In this document: positions 1-9,273 of the stretch, piece after piece | How the letters are laid out: every line of letters starts with the position of its first letter | How positions within the stretch are numbered: position 1 is the first letter of the stretch | Source of the DNA: an uncultured Pseudoxanthomonas sp. | Lineage (GTDB): Bacteria; Pseudomonadota; Gammaproteobacteria; Xanthomonadales; Xanthomonadaceae | Direction: 5' to 3' | Length of the DNA: 20,518 nt | Assembly (NCBI GenBank): GCA_937975725.1 | Contig: CALJUL010000084.1 | Location: 1 to 20,518, forward strand | Made by a program: the position numbers and the translations under genes | The notes under the pieces: model-generated | What the model was told of the DNA's origin: nothing | Database searches by the model: none | Seen by the model: only the letters and a program-made list of their open reading frames with translations

Positions 1-1595
1 AACTCCTCGATCTCGCGCTCGAGCGTCGCAGCCGTCGCGGCGTCGAAGCCGCGGCTGTCGCGGTGGCGCGGCGCCGCGCCACGGCGGCTCGCCAGCAGCG
101 CGGTGATGGCGGTGCCGGCGAACAGGCTTACGCCGACCGCACGCCCCAGCCGGCTCCATCCGGTCAGGCCGAAGAAACCGTCCGGCGACAGTCCGGCGAT
201 GCCGAACGGCCCTTCGCCGAGCCACGCCGGGGCCACGCCCTGCGCGTCCATCGTCACCGGCAGCAGCAACAGCCAGGCCCAGAGCAGGAAGCCCGCCACG
301 ATGCCGGCGATCACCGCGCGCGGCGGTGTCTGCGGCCGCCACAGAGCGAAGCCCAGCGCCGGCGCCAGCGTCGCCAGCGCCGAGAACGACACCGCGCCCA
401 CGTCGGCCAGCGCATCGTTGCCGGCGATCAGCCGGCTGTACGCCCAGGCCAGCAGCATCACCGCCGCGATACCCACGCGGCGCTGCACCAGCACCGCGCC
501 GCGCAGGTCGCCGCCGGCGCCGCGCAGCCAACCGCCGCGCAGCAGCCCCGGCGCCAGCCAGTGGTTGCCGATCATCAGGCTCAGCGCCAACGTGCTGACC
601 ACCACCATGCCGGTGGCGGCGCTGAGGCCGCCGAGGAAGGCCAGCAGCGCCAGTCCCTGCTGCCCCTGCGACAACGGCAGCGCCAGCACGTACAGGTCCG
701 ACGGCACCGCGTCGCCGAACATCGCCCCGCCGGCGCGCGCCAGCGGCAGCAGCGGTGCGGCCATCAGCATCATGTACAGCGGGAACAGCCAGCGCGCGGT
801 GCGCACGTGCCGCTCGTCGCGGCATTCGACCACGCCCACGTGGACCTGGTGCGGCAGGGTGAACATCGCCAGCACGCCCAGCGCCACCAGCGGCAGGAAG
901 CCGTAGGTGGTCGAGGCCGGCGCAGGCGGCGGCGGCACGGCGGCGGTGTCCGGCAGGCCGAACCAGACGAACAGCCCCAGCGCCAGCATCGCCGCCAGCT
1001 TGAACAGCGATTCGAAGGCCATCGCCAGGATCAGCCCACGGTTGTGCTCCACCGCGCTGGCGCGGCGCGTGCCGAACAGCATGGCGAACACCGCCATCGC
1101 CAGCGCCACGTACAGCGCGCTGTCCTGCCAGGCCGGCAAAGCATCATTGCCCGGCGAACGGGTCAGCAGCGCGAAGCTCATCGCCACCGCCTTGAGTTGC
1201 AGCGCGATGTAGGGCACCAAGCCCAGCGCCGCCACCAGGGTGACGGTGGCGGCCAGCCAGCCGTCCTTGCCCAGGCGGCTGGCGATCAGGTCAGCCAGCG
1301 ACGTGGCGTTGGATTCGCGTGCCAACCTCACCAGCCGCACCAGCAGGAAGGCGCCGAAGGCATACAGCAGGATGGTGCCGACGAAGGTGGGCGGCAGCGG
1401 CCAGCCGTAGCGCGCGGCCTGGGTCACCGTGCCGAAGAACGTCCACGAAGTGCAGTACACCGCCAGCGACAGCGCATAGACGTAGGGCCACTGCACCGCC
1501 AGCACGCGCGGGTGGCGCTCGGCGTACAGCGCCGAACCGAACAGCAGCCCCAGCCACAGCAGGGCCGCCAGCACGACGATGCCGACGCTCAGCAT
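1..1595 (-). CDS. CbrA-like sensor histidine kinase, SSS-transporter-like N-terminal half (partial)
   Basis: The first 531 codons of a large membrane protein are visible; the gene runs off the left edge. The translation begins MLSVGIVVLAALLWLGLLFG and has about a dozen hydrophobic segments. The segment LAVYCTSWTFFGTV near residues 44-57 is typical of the sodium:solute symporter-like sensor domain of CbrA-type histidine kinases. The visible part ends in a charged stretch with ATAATLEREIEE, where such proteins leave the membrane and pass into PAS, HisKA and HATPase domains. Those signalling domains lie outside the window, so the kinase call rests on family resemblance. A plain SSS transporter is less likely because of the YCTSWTFFG wording and the charged cytoplasmic exit. 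A GGGG Shine-Dalgarno-like run at 1601-1604 supports the ATG at 1595. A REP-like repeat lies directly upstream. The TonB-dependent receptor lies upstream in the same direction, 292 bases away, with a terminator-like hairpin between. Confidence 0.8.
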   Translation of the reverse strand, partial: MLSVGIVVLAALLWLGLLFGSALYAERHPRVLAVQWPYVYALSLAVYCTSWTFFGTVTQAARYGWPLPPTFVGTILLYAFGAFLLVRLVRLARESNATSLADLIASRLGKDGWLAATVTLVAALGLVPYIALQLKAVAMSFALLTRSPGNDALPAWQDSALYVALAMAVFAMLFGTRRASAVEHNRGLILAMAFESLFKLAAMLALGLFVWFGLPDTAAVPPPPAPASTTYGFLPLVALGVLAMFTLPHQVHVGVVECRDERHVRTARWLFPLYMMLMAAPLLPLARAGGAMFGDAVPSDLYVLALPLSQGQQGLALLAFLGGLSAATGMVVVSTLALSLMIGNHWLAPGLLRGGWLRGAGGDLRGAVLVQRRVGIAAVMLLAWAYSRLIAGNDALADVGAVSFSALATLAPALGFALWRPQTPPRAVIAGIVAGFLLWAWLLLLPVTMDAQGVAPAWLGEGPFGIAGLSPDGFFGLTGWSRLGRAVGVSLFAGTAITALLASRRGAAPRHRDSRGFDAATAATLEREIEE

Positions 1596-1604
1596 GGCAT
1601 CCCC

Positions 1605-1646
1605 TGCAGGAGCGGCCCCTGTGGGAGCGGCTTCAGCCGCGACCGC
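1605..1646. repeat. REP-like palindromic repeat (GTGGGAGCGG core)
   Basis: The core at 1621-1644 reads GTGGGAGCGG, then CTTCAGCCGCGACC. It folds into a GCGGC/GCCGC stem (1627-1640) with a TTCA loop. A second short copy, CAGGAGCGG, sits just left of it. This wording is typical of REP elements of xanthomonads and pseudomonads. The octamer GCAGGAGC occurs at 1606, 1689 and 1790, so the whole gap upstream of the kinase gene seems to be built from decayed copies. Related elements occur at 15848 and 15969. Confidence 0.7.
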
Positions 1647-1830
1647 ACACTATCCGCGCCATCGCGGTCAAGGCCGTCCTCCGCGCGTGCAGGAGCCCCC
1701 CTGGACGCGACGCTCTTCCGGGACGCTTCGCCCAGAGCATCGCGGCCGCGGCCGCCGCTACCGGGGGATACGGTCTTTCCTCTCGCTTCGCAGGAGCGCA
1801 TGGATCCGGGCATCGGGTCAGCATAACGCA

Positions 1831-1858
1831 GCAACGGCGGGCCTTCGCCCGCCGTTGC
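1831..1858 (-). terminator. Hairpin terminator behind the TonB-dependent receptor gene
   Basis: A perfect 12-bp stem (GCAACGGCGGGC with GCCCGCCGTTGC) and a four-base loop begin 29 bases after the receptor stop codon. On the minus strand the sequence after the stem is TGCGTTATGC, only weakly T-rich, so termination may be partial or the hairpin may mainly protect the 3' end of the mRNA. It separates the receptor from the co-directional kinase gene. Confidence 0.6.
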
Positions 1859-1887
1859 CGGTACGTACCGTGTCGCCGTGGACGCGC

Positions 1888-4110
<2,223 letters not shown>

Positions 4111-4149
4111 GGGTCTCCCCTCCTCCCGGGTATGACGTGGCGGCGGGCG

Positions 4150-4200
4150 GATGCCGCCGATTGCAGCGAACGTTAGGGCCGGACCGGCGCCGGCGGCATC
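4150..4200. promoter_or_regulatory. Inverted repeat in the divergent receptor/permease promoter region
   Basis: A perfect 10-bp inverted repeat, GATGCCGCCG at 4150-4159 and CGGCGGCATC at 4191-4200, flanks 31 bases. Directly right of it is a GTAC-cttc-GTAC palindrome at 4201-4212. It lies in the only intergenic region that can hold promoters for both the receptor and the permease genes, so it may be an operator. It may also be a leader hairpin or chance in GC-rich DNA. No convincing -35/-10 pair was found; GATACT at 4239-4244 is a weak -10 candidate for the permease. Confidence 0.35.
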
Positions 4201-4299
4201 GTACCTTCGTACAGTGGGACGGCCGCCGCGCGGCTGCCGATACTCGCCGCACCTGCAACCGGCGCTGGCCGAGGAGTCGCGGATGTCAAGGAGTAACGG

Positions 4300-5703
4300 A
4301 TGTCGTTCCTGATCGTGCTGGCCGCACTGTGCTTCCTGATGTTCGTGGCCTACCGCGGCTACAGCGTGATCCTGTTCGCGCCCATCGCGGCGCTGGGCGC
4401 GGTGCTGCTGACCGACCCGTCGCTGGTGGCGCCGATGTTCACCGGCCTGTTCATGGACAAGATGGTCGGCTTCCTGAAGCTGTACTTCCCGGTGTTCCTG
4501 CTGGGCGCGGTGTTCGGCAAGCTGATCGAGATCTCCGGCTTCTCCAAGGCCATAGTGAAAGCCACCATCAGCGTGGTCGGCGCGCAGCGCGCCATGCTGT
4601 CCATCGTGCTGGTGTGCGCGCTGCTGACCTACGGCGGGGTGTCGCTGTTCGTGGTGGTGTTCGCGGTCTATCCGTTCGCGGCCGAACTGTTCCGCCAGAG
4701 CGACATCCCCAAGCGGCTGGTGCCGGGCACCATCGCGCTGGGCGCCTTCACCTTCACCATGGACGCGCTGCCGGGCACGCCGCAGATCCAGAACATCATC
4801 CCCACCTCGTTCTTCGGCACCACCGCGTGGGCCGCGCCAGTGCTGGGCACGCTCGGCGGCGTGTTCATCCTGGCCGTCGGCATGAGCTACCTGGAATGGC
4901 GCCGCCGCGTGGCCGCGCGCAACGGCGAGGGCTACGCCGGCGGCGTGGAACTGCGCAACGAGCCGGAGCCGTTCAAGGGCGACCGCCTGGCGCATCCGCT
5001 GATCGCCGTCCTGCCGCTGCTGCTGGTGGGCGTGGCCAACTTCCTGTTCACCCGCTGGATTCCCGGCTTCTACGGCGAGAGCCAGTCGTTCGTGCCGGCG
5101 GTGATCGGCAGCCCGGCGCCGGTGGTGCAGGAGGTGTCCAAGGTCGCCGCGATCTGGGCCGTGCAGGGCGCGCTGCTGGTGGGCATCGCCACGGTCGTCG
5201 TGTTCGCCTGGAAGCCGGTGATCGCCAGCTTCGCCGAGGGCACCAAGAGCGCCATCGGCGGCGCGCTGCTGGCGTCGATGAACACCGCCTCGGAATACGG
5301 CTTCGGCGCGGTCATCGCCGCTCTGCCCGGCTTCCTAGTCGTCGCCAACGCCTTGCAGGCCATTCCCAATCCGCTGGTCAACGAGGCCATCTCGGTCACC
5401 GCGCTGGCCGGCATCACCGGTTCGGCCTCCGGCGGCATGAGCATCGCGCTGGCGGCGATGGCCGAGAGCTTCATCGCCAACGCCAACGCGGCCGGCATCC
5501 CGATGGACGTGCTGCACCGGGTGGCCTCGATGGCTTCCGGCGGCATGGACACCCTGCCCCACAACGGTGCGGTCATCACCCTGCTGGCGGTGACCGGGCT
5601 CAGTCACCGGCAGTCGTACAAGGACATCTTCGCCATCACCCTGATCAAGACCATGGCGGTGTTCGTGGCGATCGGCGTGTTCTACGCCACCGGCTGGGTG
5701 TAA
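4300..5703 (+). CDS. GntP-family permease
   Basis: The 467-residue polytopic inner-membrane protein belongs to the gluconate:H+ symporter family, which also includes the D-beta-hydroxybutyrate permeases. Family signatures are FTMDALPGTPQIQNIIPTS at about residues 151-169 and, near the C-terminus, SGGMDTLPHNGAVITLL followed by HRQSYKDIF. About a dozen hydrophobic segments are spread along the chain, and the length matches the family (430-470). The start ATG is preceded by AAGGAG at 4288-4293 with a six-base spacer. It stands alone on the plus strand, divergent from the TonB-dependent receptor. Together the two could carry a solute across both membranes. No kinase, dehydrogenase or hydrolase gene is next to it to reveal the substrate. 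A hydroxy-acid such as 3-hydroxybutyrate or a sugar acid is possible. Confidence 0.9.
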   Translation: MSFLIVLAALCFLMFVAYRGYSVILFAPIAALGAVLLTDPSLVAPMFTGLFMDKMVGFLKLYFPVFLLGAVFGKLIEISGFSKAIVKATISVVGAQRAMLSIVLVCALLTYGGVSLFVVVFAVYPFAAELFRQSDIPKRLVPGTIALGAFTFTMDALPGTPQIQNIIPTSFFGTTAWAAPVLGTLGGVFILAVGMSYLEWRRRVAARNGEGYAGGVELRNEPEPFKGDRLAHPLIAVLPLLLVGVANFLFTRWIPGFYGESQSFVPAVIGSPAPVVQEVSKVAAIWAVQGALLVGIATVVVFAWKPVIASFAEGTKSAIGGALLASMNTASEYGFGAVIAALPGFLVVANALQAIPNPLVNEAISVTALAGITGSASGGMSIALAAMAESFIANANAAGIPMDVLHRVASMASGGMDTLPHNGAVITLLAVTGLSHRQSYKDIFAITLIKTMAVFVAIGVFYATGWV

Positions 5704-5768
5704 GACCGCGAGCGCGTTGCCGGGCTGTGCGCCCGGTCCCACAACACGCGGCGCGAGCTGGACGATAC

Positions 5769-5803
5769 TGCGCACTTTCCGGGGAACGTTGGGGAAGTGC
5801 GCA
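5769..5803 (+). promoter_or_regulatory. Inverted repeat covering the RBS and start of the DUF1800 gene
   Basis: Arms 5769-5780 and 5792-5803 pair over 12 positions (11 Watson-Crick and one G-U) around an 11-base loop. The right arm contains the GGGGAA Shine-Dalgarno sequence and the A of the ATG at 5803, so in RNA the stem would hide the start site. The loop carries a second GGGGAA copy. As DNA it could instead be an operator. Confidence 0.45.
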
Positions 5804-7686
5804 TGGCGCGATACACCGTCCTGTGGCGCCGATACGCGCGGCGCGGTCCTGTCCGGGGCCGTTCGACGGCACAGGCGTCCCGCCCCGTGCCCGTCGCTGG
5901 TACGTCGCCCGCCACGCCGCCGCCGGCCGCGCCCGACCTGCGCGCGCAGGTACGCCAGCGCCTGAACCACCTGTACGGCTGGAAGGGCGGCGAACGCGCC
6001 AGCCCCAAGGACACCGCGCCCGCTCCCGAGATCGAATCCGCCGCGCCCGCCGACGGCCGGGTCATGGCCGGCCTGTCGCAGCCGCGCCTGCTGACGCTGG
6101 CGCGCGCGCCGTTCGCGGTGCGCGTGCTCAACCATCTCGGCTACGGCGCCACCGCGGCCACCGTCGCCGAGTTCAACGCGCTGGGCAGCACCGACGCGCA
6201 GCGCCTGGCCAACTACGTGGACTGGCAGCTGGACTGGGACGCCATCGACGACAGCGCGGTCGCCAATCGGCTCAACGGCGCCGGCTACACCACGCTGGGC
6301 AAGACGCTGCCGCAGCTATGGGCCGACCACGTGGTGGCCGACCCCGAATACAGCGTGCGCATCCGCCCGGCCACCGAGGTGCAGCGCGCGGCCTTCGTGC
6401 GCGCGGTGCATTCACGCCGGCAGTTGCGCGAAGTGCTGGTCAACTTCTGGCACGACCACTTCAACGTGCTGGGCACCGACTTCGGCATCGGCCCGGTGTT
6501 CGTCCACTACGACCGCGACGTGATCCGCGCCCACGCCAAGGGCAACTTCCGCGCGATGCTGGAGGAGGTGGCCAAGAGCACGGCGATGCTCTACTACCTG
6601 GACAACCTCAACAACTCGCGCTCCGGCCCCAACGAGAACTTCGCCCGCGAGCTGCTGGAATTGCACACCTTCGGCGCGGAGAACTACCTGGGCTTCATGG
6701 ACCCGTTCCAGGTGCCGCCCTGCCCCGAGGACCCGGCCTACCCGATCGGCTACACCGACATCGACGTGTACGAGACCTCGGCCGCGTTCACCGGCTGGTC
6801 GGCCAAGAACGGGCACTGGCAGTTCCCCGGCGAGAACGACGGCACCTTCGTCTATCGCCAGTCCTGGCACGACGCCGGCCCCAAGTTCCTGCTCGGCATG
6901 CTGATCTATCCCGAGCAGCCGGCGATGAAGGACGGCCGCGACGTGCTGGACCGCCTGGCCAGCCACCCGCGCGTGGCCAAGTTCATCTGCAAGAAGCTGA
7001 TTCGCCGCTTCGTCAGCGACACGCCGAAGCAGGCGCTGGTCGACAGCGCGGCGGCGATCTTCCGCGCCAACTGGCGCGCGCCGAACCAGATCGAGCTGGT
7101 GCTGCGGCACATCCTCAACTCCGACGACCTCATCAACAGCTTCGGGCTGAAGAACCGCCGCCCGTTCGACGCGGCGGTGGCGGCGATGCGCACCCTGGGC
7201 GGCGACTGGACGATCCGCCCCGACCACAACCGCAGCGGCGACTTCATGTGGCTATACGGCTTCACCGGCCATTCGCCGTACAACTGGCCCGCGCCGAACG
7301 GCTACCCGGACACCGGCCCGGCCTGGTCGGGCGCCAATTCCTTCGCCATGACCTGGCGTGTGCTGGGCTGGCTGACCGAGGCGAAGGACGGCGAGACGCC
7401 GCTGCACCCGATCGTGGACATCACGCGCGCGGGCGTGCCGGTGGCGAACTGGACGGCGAACAACCTGGTGACCTACTGGTGCAACCGCATCCTGGGCTAC
7501 CAGCCGGAGGCCGCGCGCCGGCAGGCGCTGGTGGCGTTCATGGCGCAGAACGGCGACCCCGACAGCTACGTCATCGCCGACACCAACGCCTGGCAGGGCA
7601 GCGACCTGAAGCGCCACTACAACCACGAAAGGCTGCGTGGCATGGTGGCGCTGATCCTGATGTCCCCCGAATTCCTGAGCCGCTGA
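5803..7686 (+). CDS. DUF1800 family protein
   Basis: The 627-residue protein carries the DUF1800 domain from about residue 80 to the end. Typical stretches are REVLVNFWHDHFNV, DVIRAHAKGNFRAMLEEV, SGPNENFARELLELHTFG, LGGDWTIRP and a C-terminal MVALILMSPEFLSR. The biochemical function of the family is unknown; its members usually sit next to a DUF1501 gene, as here. The first 70 residues are rich in Arg, Pro and Ala and show neither a Sec signal, a lipobox nor a membrane segment, although many relatives are thought to be exported. ATG 5803 is preferred because GGGGAA lies six bases upstream; GTG 5797, two codons earlier, is possible, and no earlier usable start exists in the frame. The DUF1501 start follows 11 bases after the stop, so the two genes are surely co-transcribed. 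Confidence 0.9.
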   Translation: MARYTVLWRRYARRGPVRGRSTAQASRPVPVAGTSPATPPPAAPDLRAQVRQRLNHLYGWKGGERASPKDTAPAPEIESAAPADGRVMAGLSQPRLLTLARAPFAVRVLNHLGYGATAATVAEFNALGSTDAQRLANYVDWQLDWDAIDDSAVANRLNGAGYTTLGKTLPQLWADHVVADPEYSVRIRPATEVQRAAFVRAVHSRRQLREVLVNFWHDHFNVLGTDFGIGPVFVHYDRDVIRAHAKGNFRAMLEEVAKSTAMLYYLDNLNNSRSGPNENFARELLELHTFGAENYLGFMDPFQVPPCPEDPAYPIGYTDIDVYETSAAFTGWSAKNGHWQFPGENDGTFVYRQSWHDAGPKFLLGMLIYPEQPAMKDGRDVLDRLASHPRVAKFICKKLIRRFVSDTPKQALVDSAAAIFRANWRAPNQIELVLRHILNSDDLINSFGLKNRRPFDAAVAAMRTLGGDWTIRPDHNRSGDFMWLYGFTGHSPYNWPAPNGYPDTGPAWSGANSFAMTWRVLGWLTEAKDGETPLHPIVDITRAGVPVANWTANNLVTYWCNRILGYQPEAARRQALVAFMAQNGDPDSYVIADTNAWQGSDLKRHYNHERLRGMVALILMSPEFLSR

Positions 7687-7697
7687 GGAGCGCCGCC

Positions 7698-9185
7698 GTG
7701 AACGATTTCCGAGTGACGCGACGCGAGTTCGTGAAAGGCTGCTGCAGCGCCGCGGTGGTCGGCGCCGCCGGCACCGGCATGATGTTCGCCGACCCGGCCG
7801 ACGCCGCCGCCAACGCCTACGACACCGTGGTGCATCTGTTCCTGCGCGGCGGCCTGGACGGCCTGAACCTGGTGGTGCCCACCGGCGGCCAGGACCGCAC
7901 GTTCTACGAGGAGGCACGCCCGAGCCTGCAGATCGCAGCCAGCGGCGCCTACGGCGCGCTGCCGCTCACGCTGTCCGCCGGCGCCGATACCGGCTTCGGC
8001 CTGCACCCCTCGGCCAGCGGCCTGCGCGACCTGTGGAACGACGGCAGGCTGGCCATCGTGCACGCCTGCGGCATGGCCACCGCCGTCACCCGCAGCCACT
8101 TCGACGCGCAGCTCTACATCGACTTGGGCACGCCGGGCAAATACGGCACGCCGACCGGCTGGATGACCCGCGCCTGGGACACCCGCGCAAGCGGCACGCC
8201 GGCCGCGACGCTGCCGGCGCTGGGCGTCAGCGGCACCCAGCCGGCCGGACTGATGGGCGCGGTGGACGCGCTGACCATGAGCAGCCCGGGCGACTTCTCC
8301 CTCAACACCACCGCGTGGAGCTGGCAGCGCACGCGCAGCGATTCCCCGGCCGGCCTGCGCGGGGTCAGCGAGACGCTGGCCGCACTGTGGCAGGGACGGA
8401 CCGGCCTCGAGACCGACGGCCGCCGCGCCGAGGCCGCCCTGCGCCTGATCGGCCAGCAGAGCTACGCCAACCTGCCCTCCACCTGGCCCACCGGCACCTT
8501 CGCCCAGCAGTTGTGGACCATCGCCCAGAGCATCCGCTTCAACCTGGGCCTGCGCTATGCCACTCTGGACCTGGGTGGCTGGGACACGCACGAGGGCCAG
8601 GGCACCGCCGGCAGCGGCTACCACTACTACCAGAACAAGATCGGCGAACTGTCTTCGGCGCTGACGGCGTTCTTCAGCGAGCTCAACGCCACCGGCCAGA
8701 TGTCGCGGGTGACGGTGATCGTGCAGTCCGAATTCGGCCGCCGCGTGCGCGCCAACGCCAACGGCGGCACCGACCACGGCTACGGCAATCCGCTGCTGGT
8801 GCTGGGCGGGCCGGTCAACGGCCGCCGCTTCTACGGCACCTGGCCGGGGCTGAACCCGGAAACACTGTCGCCCACCTTCGGCGACGTGCCGGTGACCACC
8901 GACTACCGGCGCGTGGTCTCGGAAATCCTGATCCGCCGCATGGGCAATCCCAACCTGAGCCAGGTGTTCCCGGGCTACAGCGGCTATGCGCCGCTGGGCA
9001 TCGTGCAGGGCACCGACATCGCGGCCAAGTCCGAAGCGCGCACCGCCGCACCGATCCCCGCGCTGGCCGTGCAGGACGGCGACGCGCCCTCGTCGGGCGG
9101 CACCGGCGAACCCGCCGCGCGCGTGGTGCCGGACTGGCAGCGCCGCGGCCCGGTGGACCGCATGCTGGTGCGGCGCGAACGCTGA
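7698..9185 (+). CDS. DUF1501 family protein with Tat signal
   Basis: The 495-residue protein begins with a twin-arginine signal: TRREFVKG at residues 7-14, then an Ala/Gly-rich hydrophobic stretch ending near AAAN. It is therefore expected to be exported folded to the periplasm. The DUF1501 domain shows FLRGGLDGLNLVVP near residue 48, LDLGGWDTHEGQ near 290 and EFGRRV..NGGTDHGYGNP near 345; the Asp/His-rich motifs suggest metal binding, in keeping with the family's relationship to the alkaline phosphatase/sulfatase superfamily. The activity is unknown. The GTG start is chosen because it begins the Tat signal and has GAGGAG at 7685-7690, which overlaps the DUF1800 stop codon; such close spacing suggests translational coupling. 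The residues after about 440 (SEARTAAPIPAL to VRRER) form a low-complexity tail. Confidence 0.92.
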   Translation: MNDFRVTRREFVKGCCSAAVVGAAGTGMMFADPADAAANAYDTVVHLFLRGGLDGLNLVVPTGGQDRTFYEEARPSLQIAASGAYGALPLTLSAGADTGFGLHPSASGLRDLWNDGRLAIVHACGMATAVTRSHFDAQLYIDLGTPGKYGTPTGWMTRAWDTRASGTPAATLPALGVSGTQPAGLMGAVDALTMSSPGDFSLNTTAWSWQRTRSDSPAGLRGVSETLAALWQGRTGLETDGRRAEAALRLIGQQSYANLPSTWPTGTFAQQLWTIAQSIRFNLGLRYATLDLGGWDTHEGQGTAGSGYHYYQNKIGELSSALTAFFSELNATGQMSRVTVIVQSEFGRRVRANANGGTDHGYGNPLLVLGGPVNGRRFYGTWPGLNPETLSPTFGDVPVTTDYRRVVSEILIRRMGNPNLSQVFPGYSGYAPLGIVQGTDIAAKSEARTAAPIPALAVQDGDAPSSGGTGEPAARVVPDWQRRGPVDRMLVRRER

Positions 9186-9190
9186 CGGCC

Positions 9191-9213
9191 GCGCCGGCTT
9201 TCATGGCCGGCGC
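9191..9213 (+). terminator. Hairpin behind the DUF1501 gene, possible terminator
   Basis: A perfect 8-bp GC-rich stem, GCGCCGGC with GCCGGCGC around a seven-base loop, starts five bases after the DUF1501 stop. There is no T-tract, so intrinsic termination is uncertain. A competing pairing, CTTTCA 9198-9203 with TGAAAG 9215-9220, overlaps it. Confidence 0.4.
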
Positions 9214-9273
9214 TTGAAAGCGCCGCGACAGGTGTGATGTGCTTGCGGCCCCCTTGGACGCTTGCTCGACCGG

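Noticed and set aside
63..1826. Long plus-strand open frame opposite the sensor kinase
   Set aside because: Its translation is Gln/Arg/His-rich without any domain, whereas the minus strand encodes a coherent membrane protein.
4284..4289. Perfect TTGACA on the minus strand as a -35 box for the receptor gene
   Set aside because: No -10 box is found at 16-18 bases, and the site overlaps the permease ribosome binding site.
4111..4995. Upstream extension of the TonB-dependent receptor frame
   Set aside because: The signal peptide and strong ribosome binding site fix the start at 4110. The extension overlaps the permease gene and is His/Gln/Arg-rich.
5719..5737. Hairpin behind the GntP permease as terminator
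   Set aside because: The stem has only six perfect pairs and no T-rich tail, so it is too weak to call.
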